Source: Keithomyces neogunnii (taxonomy: Eukaryota; Ascomycota; Sordariomycetes; Hypocreales; Clavicipitaceae). From it: a stretch of DNA of 64,000 nt. The position numbers were made by a program, and so were the translations under genes. A model generated the notes under the pieces. It did no database searches and had not been told where the DNA came from. It saw only the letters and a program-made list of their open reading frames with translations. Every line of letters starts with the position of its first letter. Positions within the stretch are counted from its first letter, which is position 1. Positions 1 to 10,874 of the stretch are shown piece after piece. Location of the stretch: the NCBI GenBank assembly GCA_020975405.1, contig JAIOWQ010000007.1, positions 372,001 through 436,000 on the forward strand, read 5' to 3'.

Positions 1-565
1 CTCGAGCCTGAATCCTGAACGCACCTGCCCCTGCTCATGTGCCCCAGCATGAAGGCTTCCATGACCCACCCGGTCCTTCCCCGCTTGCGGAACATCACTC
101 TCCACTTGCGCGATGGCACGCACTACTCTGTACACTGTGGCACTGCGGCACCGCCAAAATTTACTTGACCCTTCAGCCTGCAATAATACAAAGTGTCTTC
201 CACTCTGCCACCAACTCCCAGCAGCCACCAACCACAAAAACACCACAAAAACACCACAACCGCGCGCGGTTCCTTCTTTTGCAAACCTGGCATTACCTAC
301 CTCAGCAAGAGCCTCGATAACCACCCGTCAACTTCGCAGGGAATTCCGCCAGAGAAGCGCAGTGACGCACTTGCAACATTCTCCCATCCCACTTCACACA
401 ATAAGCTACCTGTCCTGTCCTGGCCTGCCCTTTGCATGCCGTCGACTCCTCCTCAACCACCGTTGCCCCCTCTGACTTGCGCGTGGTCGCACTGCTAGCC
501 TTGGCATTCAACTTCTTCACGACCACCACGCGCCACTGGAGATTCTGTCGTGACTGCCGATTGTC
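1..565. other. Upstream region of the first gene
   Basis: No supportable coding region. The stretch is pyrimidine-rich from about 190 to 540, as is common in fungal promoters and 5' leaders. Frames that are open here on either strand are rich in Pro, Ser and Thr and lack a domain, so they were not called. Confidence 0.5.
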
Positions 566-1244
566 ATGGAGAGTCTCCAGCTGTCTCAGGTGCTCGCCGA
601 TTTGAGCAACCTTGGAGCTGCGGTTGGTGTTTGCCACCTCGATGCCTTTCAACACGGTCTAGACTAATTTGTTTTCTTTCTTTTTGGTTATAGGAGCCCG
701 AGGCAGCCGCTGCCATTGTCAATGCCCATGTTCCCATTTTGAAACCAGACTTTGTCGAATCGAAAGCCTCCGCATCGTCAACCTCGCAAACTCCTCAGTC
801 TCCGCGCCCGACGAACATGAAGCGGTCGTGGTCATCTGAACCAGGCGTCCCGCCAAAATTCGACAGACTCGGTCGACGCATCCTCATCAACTCGGGTTCA
901 CGATCCGGCTCTGCCGCCAGCTCTATCCCTGGAACCCCCCGACTCAGCGACTCCAATGTATGAATGCCACAACGCTGCGGACCATGTCTTCGTTTCCATC
1001 AAGAATGTTATTTGTGCTGACCAGCAACTCTGTCTAGGCCGATGACGACTTGGAGAGAGCATCTACTCTCATGGCCCTCTACGACATTCGCGCCAAAATC
1101 AAGCAACAGGATAATAGCAGCCTCATTCGAGCACGAGAGAAGATCAATGCCCTGGCTGCCAAGCAACAGGCTGCCGAACGCAATTTAAAGGCGTCGGATG
1201 AACTACGACGCCATCGATATTCATTTCCCAAGCCCGGTCTGTAA
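566..1244 (+). CDS. Small coiled-coil protein of unknown function, 3 exons
   Basis: Three exons give a protein of about 175 aa: 566 to about 622 (or 628), 694-957 and 1038-1244. Intron 1 ends TTATAG after a GACTAAT branch site. Its donor is weak (GTTGGT at 623, or GTTTGC six bases later), and both keep frame. Intron 2 (958-1037) is GTATGA...CTAG with branch GCTGACC. The N-terminus (MESLQLSQVLADLSNLGAA) is followed by a Ser/Pro-rich middle containing PPKFDRLGRRILI and a Ser-rich stretch. The C-terminal third is charged and predicted by eye to be helical or coiled-coil (ALYDIRAKIKQQD, then KINALAAKQQAAERNLKAS). There is no signal peptide or membrane segment. I do not recognise the family. The coding case rests on consistent phase across two introns and clean composition. 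Confidence 0.65.
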
Positions 1245-3492
1245 TTGATGCACCGACTTGACCGACTTTTGGATTGTTTTCAAATAGATGAGCTTGGGAG
1301 TTATTTTGCAAGGCGTTTCAGGGGACTTGTGGTCGGACAACTGATATTTCAAGTCCATGGTTGTCTATGACTTTTTTTGTTTTCCCTTTCGATCTTCTCA
1401 CGGACCTTCACACTAGCCCTACATATGTTCCCGGCAGGGCATCCTTTCAAAAGTACCTTGACACTCGAAATTTTCGGCAATGACCTACGAGCCAGATACG
1501 CTACGAAGATACCATTTGTGTACTATGGTGATGATGCAGACAGAACGCGGTGCAGGGGGGTTGGGGTAATGTCAGAGGCGAATGCTCAGAATTCGCATTG
1601 TATACCGACACTGGGGGACCTGGGTTCGGGTTAACCGCATCACGTCCATGGGTATTTGCAGCTGGAGTTGTTGGACTGAAGCTATAGCAAGTTGGTGTTT
1701 TGCTTTGTTTTGCTTTTCTTCTTTTGGCCCTGCGGGAGTCATTAACTTTGCGCTTGTTGACTGCTCCGCTATTCTCTCCTCCAAAAGAAATCAAGCAGGG
1801 AAAGGGCACGGGACGGTAATGGGAGAAGGAACAGGGATGGGCTTAATGCATCTCTCGATCTGAGATATTCCCACATGGCAAAAAAAGGGTCGCTGCCCCT
1901 GATATGTGGACTTCAGGACGCCAGCATCGCATAATAAGCGGTTTGCTTTGCGAGAAGGGCATTTTTGTACGATATACATATACCACGCCTACCTAGCAAC
2001 TTATGATTGGCACTGTGAAGAATGTTTTACAATCAAGCCCGTATACCAATGCAAAACACCTGTAGCAGTTTTGAAGGGCTGACCTATGTGATATGTGAAC
2101 GGGGAAGCAAGATGTGTAGCGAGAAATGGACATGGCTCTTTGCTGCCCATGGCGACGACTGGTTACTATTCATTTTGCGTGCCCAGCATGCTACATCATG
2201 GCAGTCAGCTAGAGTGTTGCACAAGGGGAGGCTAATCTTACTACAGTGTGTCATCGTGACATGCCAGAAATGACGTCAAAGCCAAAACCCTCCGACACTT
2301 TGTTTCGCGACAAGCCGCATTCTCGATCTGCCACTCGGCGGGTTGAGAAACGTCTCGAGGAGCCGGTGGAGAGGCAGAAACTGAGCTCTCGTGCTGAGCC
2401 GCATCATATATTCACGTTTGAAGAGCGTATTGCCCTGCCAGATGCATGACGTGTGGCTCCGAAATGATTTGAAAACCCATTTTTAGAGTGCGGCTGGGAA
2501 AGGACGGGGGGCTGCGGGCCACATGCAAGTCGCTCAATGATCCAGCTGTCAGCCTGACAGAGAGGCAGAGAGACTTAGGCGATGGTGGCTTGGCCAGGCT
2601 ATTGGCCATTTGTATGTATGGTGCCCAGACTCTCTCTGGGTCCCACGCCGCGTATCAAGGCTCCACAGCATGACAAAACCTCGTGGAGAATTTGGGAGGA
2701 CACACCAGCATATCATAGCGCCGAAGTTCAACAGGGTTGTTAGGACGGGGCCGGGCTTGCATCATCACCACCGCCCTGCTTGCTTGGAAGAGGGCGTCTC
2801 GACGCACCCATTCCTTGAATCGCCTTGTTCTGGTTCTGCAAGCGAAACGCTCAACGATATCAGGCTCACAGCGGGAGCAGCGAGTTGGCGGTGTCTGCAA
2901 TCAGCTTCGGTCTGGTTGCTCCTGACCACCGGGGCTCCACAACGGAAGTTGCAAGTCACCACATGATTTGTTGCCTACAGAGGATGAGAGGGTGTCCACA
3001 CCTCGCATAGCCACCGGGCTGAGGCGGCGCACCCGGGACTAACTCTAATGTGTTCAAAGTCGGTCGGAGCTCCGTCGTGCTTGGGCAGACTCTGTCTGTG
3101 GTGCTGCTGAAGCCGAGGAGCCCAGACGCTCATGAACGGAATAAACGCCAAGAAGCACTTGACACCCTGGCCCCTAACGAGGGGTCTTAAACTAGTGCTC
3201 AAGCTGCGTGGCTCAGCCCAACTGCTTCCCCATCCCCCCAGCACCCCCCGAGCAAAGATCCAGCCTTGGGGCTTAAGTTGTTGTACAAAAAAACACGTTT
3301 GTCCCAGCACGTTCCATCTTGCTCACCAAACTCTACATATTCCATCGAATCCCCCCTCTGTGATTTGGCCGCCAAGCCACTCCGTCTCAATTTGCACGTC
3401 ATCCATTTAAGCTCCTCGACCCAGTTTTCCGCCCAACATTTCACGCGTCTCATTCTCATCCTCTCATCGCCTGCTGAACCCTGATCACACCT
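1245..3492. other. Intergenic, no gene seen
   Basis: About 2.2 kb between the first gene and the RCR-like gene. Short open frames occur on both strands but none has domain-like sequence or a matching splice pattern. A perfect palindromic TGACGTCA (CRE/bZIP-type) lies at 2271-2278, 1.3 kb upstream of the next start. Whether it is used is unknown. Confidence 0.5.

Positions 3493-3543
<51 letters not shown>
3493..3543 (+). repeat. (AAC)17 microsatellite in the 5' leader
   Basis: Seventeen uninterrupted AAC units end 17 bases before the ATG at 3561, so they very probably lie in the 5' untranslated leader of the RCR-like gene. CAA-type leaders are unstructured. Copy number is likely to vary between strains. 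Confidence 0.9.
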
Positions 3544-3545
<2 letters not shown>

Positions 3546-3560
3546 ACAACACATTCAACC

Positions 3561-4162
3561 ATGGCGCCGTCGGTCCCTTCAGCGGGCAGCTCCGCCGTGG
3601 AAGCTTTCAAGCGATACTACTACGCCTGTGATGGATACGGCTCCTCGTATAGATGCTCGAACAGATGGTACAACTGGGGTCGCTGGGTGGTTCTCGCCGG
3701 TATCATCTTGATCTTCCTGCTCGTCCTGTTGAGTTGCGCGTAAGTGTTTTTGGACAATGGCTCCCGGTGCTTCTCCTCCGGGACGAGACTCAACGAGCAC
3801 ACAAGCTAACTCGTGGCCAACGCAGATGCACTGCTCGTCGCCGTCGCCGTCGCGGCGCCCAGCCCATGTATGGAACTGGCTGGTTGGCCCCCGCGGGCAA
3901 ATTTGACCAGAACCAGGCGCATCAGATGAACAACTACGGCCAGGGATACCAGCCCGACCCCAACCAGGCCTACGGCCAGCCCCAGGCGTACTACAACACT
4001 CCCCCGCCGTACGGCCACCCGCAGGCTCCCCAGAGCACCGGCACCACCTTCAATCCCAATGATGGATACTACGGCCATGAGCAGAACGGTGTGCAGGCGC
4101 CCCCCCATACGTATCAGCCCGGAGGCTATGCTCCTCCCGCTGGACCTCCTCCGGGCAAGTAA
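3561..4162 (+). CDS. RCR-family (Congo red resistance/chitin deposition) membrane protein
   Basis: Two exons, 3561-3739 and 3826-4162 (intron GTAAGT...CGCAG, branch GCTAAC, phase 2), encode 171 aa. Residues 1-41 are a short N-terminal segment with two Cys and many aromatic residues (YNWGRW). Residues 42-59 form one hydrophobic membrane helix, followed by Cys residues and a stop-transfer run of six Arg (ARRRRRRGAQP) and the GTGW segment typical of RCR proteins. The tail is a Pro/Tyr/Gln/Gly-rich cytosolic region. It contains PPPY-type sequences of the kind recognised by WW-domain ubiquitin ligases (Rsp5 binds yeast Rcr1/Rcr2 this way; that is family knowledge). Yeast members act at the ER, endosome and plasma membrane and affect chitin deposition and transporter turnover. 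Length fits the family. AATAAA at 4382-4387 is a plausible polyadenylation signal. Confidence 0.85.
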
Positions 4163-4734
4163 AGATGCCCATGGCTAGGAGTGTTCTTCTTCATCTGTTT
4201 GGTTTGTTTCTGCCTGGTTCCGAGCACTACATGACGGGGTGTCATTGGGATGGAGTTACAGGGTACATTTGCCGTTTCGAATTGATGATGATAAAAGATA
4301 CCTAATAAGGATGATGGAGATGTGTCGTTGAATCACTGCGTATGTATATCTGTAAATGTGTGGGAATTAGATGGATAGCTTAATAAAGGCTAGTGTCAAA
4401 GTGATGTAGCAGCGGAGCCGAATGCTGGAAATGAATGAACTGCATGTCATGCTGTGTAGTGTTTACGGCTAGTTGGCAGCATCTTTGCGTTGATATTCAG
4501 TCGGTAGTAGGTCACCCAGGGGGTAATGGACTGTGCCAAAATTTCGGGCGGCTCAGTAGACGGTCCGAGAGGGTAGCATGCATGGTGCAGAATCAAGAAA
4601 GGTGCAGAAAGGATGGGGCCCTAGCTAATCATATGTGAGAGGGTTAATTTGGTAAAAGAAAAGTAAAAGGGGAGTAGGGAAGCGTCTAGTACGGAGTACC
4701 TTCCTCTCTAATAAAAGAGAGTATTTTTTTTTAT

Positions 4735-4802
4735 AGACAGGATTCAAACTAAAGATCATAAAATTTACTGGGAGTAGAGCACTATACCACTACGGCAGAT
4801 CA
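4735..4802 (-). repeat. tRNA-derived relic (SINE head or tRNA pseudogene)
   Basis: Read on the minus strand, an A-box-like TAGTGGTATAG (4782-4792) is followed 31 bases later by a B-box-like AGTTTGAATCC (4740-4750), the spacing and order of an RNA polymerase III internal promoter. It differs from a canonical B box (GGTTCGAATCC) by G-to-A and C-to-T changes. The acceptor stem does not close, so it is not a working tRNA. An AT-rich stretch with an A/T run follows on the 3' side, as in fungal tRNA-derived SINEs. It could be either a tRNA-Gly-like pseudogene or a SINE head. Confidence 0.45.
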
Positions 4803-6796
4803 TATAATCAAACGTGATGCTCTGTTATTTTCTGCTTTAAGGTGTCTGCTCAAGTGGTAATTTGACTAGACCGTGCTAGCTTGCACCTGGCTTGCACCTG
4901 GCTTTACTGGGCTGCACCTGGCACTACTGTGGCCACACCACACTGAACCAGACCCGCACCGAACAAGGCCTCCACTATATTTTACTACCAGCTGAACCAA
5001 GATGCGGGGGGGTTATAGGGCTTTGGAGAGGGCTTCACACCCGCAACAGGGAATACGGCTGGGCCAGCCTCTCATGTTGCCATATTCCCCTTTGCTGTGC
5101 GCAAGCTTGCAGCAAAAGTTGACGCTGAATAGAATTTCTTGGTTGTGTGTGTGAACTGGCATCGTGATTGACTCGGCTGTTGGTGCGCTTGTTCTTGTTC
5201 CTTGCGGCAGAAGTGCATAAGTTGCCAAGTAATAAGACTTGTTGAAAACAGACGAGACTGCTCCCAAGTGTACATGCAAACAAAGCTACTGCTTGGCCGT
5301 GCGTTTCGCGTGCCCATGGGGGCCAACGTACGAAGTAGAGTGCGCCTAATCAAGACTTTATTACACTTGGGCCCCGGCAACAAACACCAACTTATCTCAG
5401 TCATTCCAAGTCCGGGGACAAGAGCAGTTGGACAGTTTGTCTGCTACAACCTCCTGGCAGTGCTTCTCCCCACGCAGTATTTCCAACATGGGCGATGCAG
5501 ACTGCTGCTATTTCCTTGCGTCTTGGGCACGCGCTACCAGCCGGGTTTGGTTGGACGGGGCAGAAATCATCGAGGTTACCTCTCCAAGAGAACTCTTGCT
5601 AGCGCCTTGATACACATAAAGTGCTGATGCTCTTCCCTGTGTGAGAGTCGACACTCTACATTGCCGTACTCGACGACGTGCCTGACATTTCACAGCACTG
5701 CAAGATGCATGCACCATGACACTCAAATCACTTTGGCATACATATACCGTTGCATGAAGCGACTTGTTTGATTGTGCAGAGCATACATGTCGTGCGTCAT
5801 ATTTGTGTCGCAAGCATGTCGAGTACCAAGGTCAGCTCTGACACTGGTGGCTTGGAGGGCTGGATTACGTATCCGGCAAAGCTCAGGTGGCAGGACGCAC
5901 GCATCTGCAGCTATTTATAAGCGGTGGTGAGTGAGTGAGCTCAGCGGCAGAACAGGGACCAGATGATGGCGGCTGCGCAAGTCTGCCGTTCTCACCATCT
6001 GCGCCGGCCCGCCGCCCAGGTGTACGCATTGCACCAGGCATTGAAATGAGTCAATTGACTGGGTCGGTTGATTCACATTGGGATGAGCGCTGTCTGTGTT
6101 TCCCGTCTGGTGCATGCCTACGGAGTACAATCCGCCAAAAGCACAAAGTGTGCTCAGAAGAATGGCCATGGCAGTTCCCATCCATCCCGACATGGGCCAT
6201 CAAAGGGGGATTGGTGGTTGAATTCATGTGAAGAAGCCAAGTGACACAATCTGAGGCACATGAAGCACACATCCATGCGGCCCAGTTGACTGTGACAGGG
6301 ATGATGCGCAAAAAACAGTCCACGGTGCTCATTTGACCTTGTATTTGCATGACGACGCAGAGAACCGACGAGCCAGGGCCAGTGGCCCAGCCCGCAATGG
6401 ACCATGGCATGATATTCATTAGCCTTTTGCACATCCCACATGAAGAATTTGCATAATATCCCTTGTCGACTGGGCTCAATCTAGTGCCGTCGAGCTCTGA
6501 TGTTTTTGGATACTTTTTCTCATGATCGACGGGCGGGCGCTGCCGATCTACTTCTGAACTTGTACGTACATACACGCGCTACGCTTCGCACATTTGATCA
6601 TGACTCTTGTTGCAGCTTGGCCGCCGCCTCACCGCGGTCTGACGTGGGCTACTGAACCCTTTTTTCGTGCCTTCTTTTGTTCTTGCTGCCTTGTCGATCT
6701 TTTGGTAGCTGTTTTTCTTCTTTTTGGGTGTGCGCGGGTGCGCGGGTGCGTGCGGGGACAGCGGTGAGGGAGCGAGCATCGCCAATACATTCATTG

Positions 6797-6822
6797 TACG
6801 GAGTACGGAGTATTACTCCGTA
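6797..6822. repeat. TACGGAGTA motif cluster (three copies)
   Basis: Two overlapping TACGGAGTA copies (6797-6805, 6804-6812) face an inverted copy TACTCCGTA (6814-6822), forming a near-palindrome. The same 9-mer recurs at seven other intergenic places in the window. Function unknown. Confidence 0.8.
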
Positions 6823-8263
6823 CATGAGGATCCAAAGGTGATCGAAATTTGTACCACCAACTTTGGAGCAGGGGCAGCGATTGGGACCACTCACCTGCTG
6901 GGACCAGATGTCTCCAGTTTTCCAGGGGCACAGCTGGGGCAATGACACCACGCAAGAGAGGGAACCAGAATGCCCTCCCTCATCAGGGCCCTCAGCCTCA
7001 GGGACTATCCGGGCTGCTGTCCAAAGCCTTTGGGTGCTTTGGGTGGCGCTTATGTCATTGCCTCGGAGCATCAGTGAACCTGCCCCATGCTCGTCCAATC
7101 CCCGCGTCGCCCCTGCTGACACTAGTCTTCTTTCCTTTGTTCGGCATGCGTAAGGCCCTGCCAATGCCTGCCAATGCCACTCCACCATATGCAGCGCTGA
7201 GTGCATGGAATCCCCCCTTCGCAGGAGCCATCCTCGCAACCACCAAAAGGAATTCTCTCAGCATTCGCGGGTCTTTTTTTCCCCCTTCCCTCTCTCTCAA
7301 GGGTCAATTTGCAATCTGCCCCGTGCGCCCATGCCTCCCAGCCGTGGACGACAATCTCTCGCACAAGGCAACATCTTTTGCCTCTGACCTCTTCCCTCTC
7401 CTCTCCTTGGAGTTTCTCCTATATCCTCGCACGTCAAACGTCGCTCTTTCTCTTCTCGTGCCTCTCACGCTCTCTCGAACCCGCCTTGTGCCGCGACGAA
7501 CTCTGCACTCCTTTGCCGCCAGTCCGTCATTCGGCTTTCGCCTTCACTCCCAGTCCAATCGGCCACCATACATGGACTAAACAGCTTGCTGGGGTGGTGA
7601 GGGAAAGGGTTCGCTGAACCGAAAGTCTAATTCCACGCCGCGTCCAACGTTTGGTGCTTCACCCACTTCGGTTTCGTCCGAGGCCAATGCAACAGCAATT
7701 ACTCGCCTTCAACCTTGCTGTGGGTTTGCCCCTTGTTTCGATTCGAAGACTGCGGTTCGAGTTCGAGTAGATTGACCCTCTGCACGGATTGGCCATTCTG
7801 GAACTTCGGCTGCCCGTGTTGCTGAAAATAGACCTTGACGGTTGCGCGCCAACGTATACGTTTAGCCCCTTCCCGTGGCTGAGTTAGCAACATTTTTTTG
7901 ACGCCTTCTGAGCCTCCATTTCGTTCGCTCTACCATATCCCGTATCCGACTTCATTCCTGAAAGCGAACAGACTTTCCACCCTGCTCCCAGACCCTGAGC
8001 AGCACCACATTTTGCCGCAACCCTCACGCCTCACGAAACGGGCTTGCTGTGGCTCAACGCTTCACGATACTGCCGTGACTCGCAACATTGGCGCCACCCG
8101 TTCCATCTTTCTCGCTCATTATATATCGCTTGTTTTCAGGTTTAATTAAGAAAAGTCCGTGCCCCATTGCCGTTTAGGCTAAAGCCTCGGGGGGCTGCTC
8201 GCACACTTGGCCGCAAATATCACTCTGTGTAGCTTTGGGTGGGAGCAACGGCATCAATTCAAC

Positions 8264-10113
8264 ATGCCATCGGTCGATATTGCAATGGCAAGGTCCTTGC
8301 GACCTGCAGCGTGGGAATTGGTCAGTGACGCCCTCGCCCGATCAGTCGCCGAGACCTTGGTAAAGAGAAGCATCGTCACCGATACCCAAGACAAGATTAC
8401 CGACGTCAAAACAGCCTTTTCAAGTTGGGACAATTGCATGAAGGCCTCATTCTGCAAGTATGCTTTATCTGCGCCCCACTCTCTGGTCAAGATTGTTTTG
8501 ACGGCTAACAATTGGATAGGTGGCCCGTCATTGCTGTCATCATCGTTGGTGGCCTCATAATCTTTTCTGTTGTATGGTGCATCGTCCGGTGTTGCTGTTG
8601 CGGCGTGTCCTGCTGCTGCAGTTGCTTCCAATGCCTGAAATGCTGTGGTAATTGTTGTGGTTGTTGCGATCCTCCTGGCGGCCGCAGGCACAAGTATCTG
8701 GACGAACCATATATCCCGCCTCACCATGGGCAAGGGTATAGATCCGAAGCTCCGATGCAGGCACATGTACCATCAAGATACGAACCACCCCAATATGCCG
8801 AGTTTGAAGTCCCCAAAAAAGGCGGCGATGACGCATTGCCTCAGATGCCCAGCTGGGAACATGCCGGCTCCAAAAAAGTATCGACAGAAGATGACTCGGT
8901 CGAGATGTCCAACCTCAACAAATCCCCAGCTCCGCCTCTGACTAATAGCCGTATGAACCCCCCCTCTCCTGGCCCTGTGAGCCCTATGGGCATGCATGGG
9001 AATCACGGATACGGGCGCCTGCCTCTCAGCCCCAGCGGACAAATGTCCAACCACAGTCAACAAGCATTGTTACCAAACCCGCAGACTCCCGGCTATAGCC
9101 AGCCTGGTCAGGGACCTTACGGAACTCGGGATTACGGCAATAATGGCATAGACGCAAGCCGTCACTCTACTGGCTTTGGTCTTGATGACCCGTACGACGA
9201 CCATACTCCCGTGTCTGGCACGAATGGCTATGGACAGCTGGGACAGCATGTCCAACCCTACGGTGCTCCTGGACAGCAGTCGTACGACATTGCCCCATAT
9301 GGTGCTGTTGGTGCTGTTGGCGTTGCTGGAGCCATGGCAATGCGCAACCAGTCTACCAGTCCACACAACCGACCTTACGCGGCTCCGCAAGCTCTGGGTG
9401 CTGCCATGGGACCTGGCGGCCGTCAGTCACCATCGCCTTCTCAGGGCCTATCTCCTTATGCACAGGAACAGATTCATGGGCACTACGCCGAAATGCCGAC
9501 GGCGCCACATGACCGCAATGCCGCCCCCAACTCGCTTCATCTTCAGCAGAACCAACCCCCGCCGACAGATCTCACTGCACCCCGAGAGTTGGCCGGGAGC
9601 ACCCCTCCTGAAGGCTATGGCATGAGACGACGTGGCACGGGTGATAACAATGCCTCTTCACCGGTTGGCGGTAGACCCCCTTACGGAAGCACCCCCGGCC
9701 CTCGATCATCTCCAGGACCCCGGGGCGATGGCGTCAATGGTCGTCCGCCACGCGCATCGCCAGGTCCTCGCAACGACCCTGGATATGGACACGCACCTCC
9801 TTCGCCTCGCGACAATGTAAATAGAAGCTACTCGCCGGCCCCTGCCCGCCAGTTCGCACCTGGCCCCGAGCGTCAACAATCGCCGGCCCCGCATCGTGAG
9901 CGCACGCCGAGGCCGCACCCACTTGCAAAGCCTGTTCCACCACCCAGCGACGCTTTTACCCAGTCTCCACCTCGGTCTCCCATAACAAACAACGGCGGCT
10001 TCGATTTCAACTCCGGGTACTCACGACCCAAGGAATACGAGGACCAGTCTCCCCCAAGTCAGTCGCCTACGACAGCAGCCTATCCCGGACAAAAGACGTA
10101 CCAACCCCGATAA
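8264..10113 (+). CDS. Cys-cluster single-pass membrane protein with long disordered tail
   Basis: Two exons, 8264-8457 and 8520-10113 (62-nt intron GTATGC...GATAG, branch GGCTAAC, phase 2), encode 595 aa. The start at 8264 (MPSVDIAMAR) is preferred because nothing upstream in frame begins with ATG and looks coding. Residues 1-64 are a short N-terminal domain with two Cys. Residues 66-85 form one membrane helix (PVIAVIIVGGLIIFSVVW). Directly after it, residues 85-114 contain 16 Cys in 30 positions, a likely multi-palmitoylated or metal-binding patch. The remaining 480 residues are disordered, rich in Pro, Gly, Ser, Gln and Tyr, with repeated PGPR and SPSP-type motifs. Similar fungal proteins are sometimes labelled fibroin-3 related. 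That name is only a composition match. The topology suggests a plasma-membrane or cell-wall-linked protein. Exact role unknown. Confidence 0.85.
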
Positions 10114-10874
10114 ATGGCCTTACTATACGACCTCATGTGCAATAACAGTAAATCTCACTTTGGCCAAGGCGTTATTCTCTTTCTTTCTACGGACCAGAGT
10201 CCAGCTGGAGTCTCTGCTTTTTCCTCCCAAAAATTGAGATGAGGCTAGCCTTTTGTAAAGGAAGTCGCTCTACCGTCCAAAATACTTGCCCGGCTCAGCC
10301 GTATTCTTCTTCTAGTGGCATAAAGCCTCTACTTGTTTTCCTCTCTCTTCATTTTGTATCATTTTGGGCCTAGAGCCCGGTCATGACATACGGGGTTTTG
10401 ATCCGCTTTGTGGATGGAACGGGTGGGAATACCGTCAAATAGAATATATCGAGGCTTTTATATGATGAAGGCTGTGTCCAGTTCTGCATTGATTGCGTGC
10501 CACTGAGCTGTTGTAGTTGTAACCAATCAAAACAAGTTAGTAAGTAGCAACTGATGTAATATAGCTCAAGAATCTTTACACGTGGCAATGTAATTGTCTG
10601 GGCGTGAGGTAAAGCTTCTGGGGGAAAGGGGCACGTGGCAAGGGACATAAATATTCAGGGGGGAGAACAAGCAAGACTAGAAAATGAGTAGATTTGATTG
10701 ACTGAGACGCCAATATGTTGAAGCACATTATTTGCAAATTCAAGGCCAACGTCTGATAACTCTGCTATACATGTAATGAGTTGCAAGGTTGCTCGCTTGG
10801 TGTAAAAAGAAAGAACAAGGGACGGTCTAAAATGGCAAGAGTAGTCAAGATGGGCGACGCAACGAAAGGATGAA
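10114..10874. other. Convergent 3' intergenic region
   Basis: 761 bp between the stop codons of two convergent genes. It holds only 3' untranslated and terminator sequence as far as I can see. Confidence 0.5.

Larger units (their letters stand above)
4163..8263. other. Long intergenic region and probable leader of the Cys-rich gene
   Basis: About 4.1 kb without a supportable gene. It holds a tRNA-like relic near 4735-4802 (listed separately), AT-rich sequence at 4630-4860, and a cluster of TACGGAGTA motifs at 6797-6822. From about 7250 to 8150 it is strongly pyrimidine-rich, consistent with promoter and 5' leader of the gene at 8264. A 196-codon open frame on the minus strand (6649-7239) lacks any domain feature. 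Confidence 0.5.

Noticed and set aside
3199..3558. Minus-strand frame with a poly-Val run
   Set aside because: It is the translation of the AAC microsatellite complement, not a gene.
6649..7239. 196-codon minus-strand frame
   Set aside because: No domain, promoter-like neighbourhood, no continuation across splice sites.
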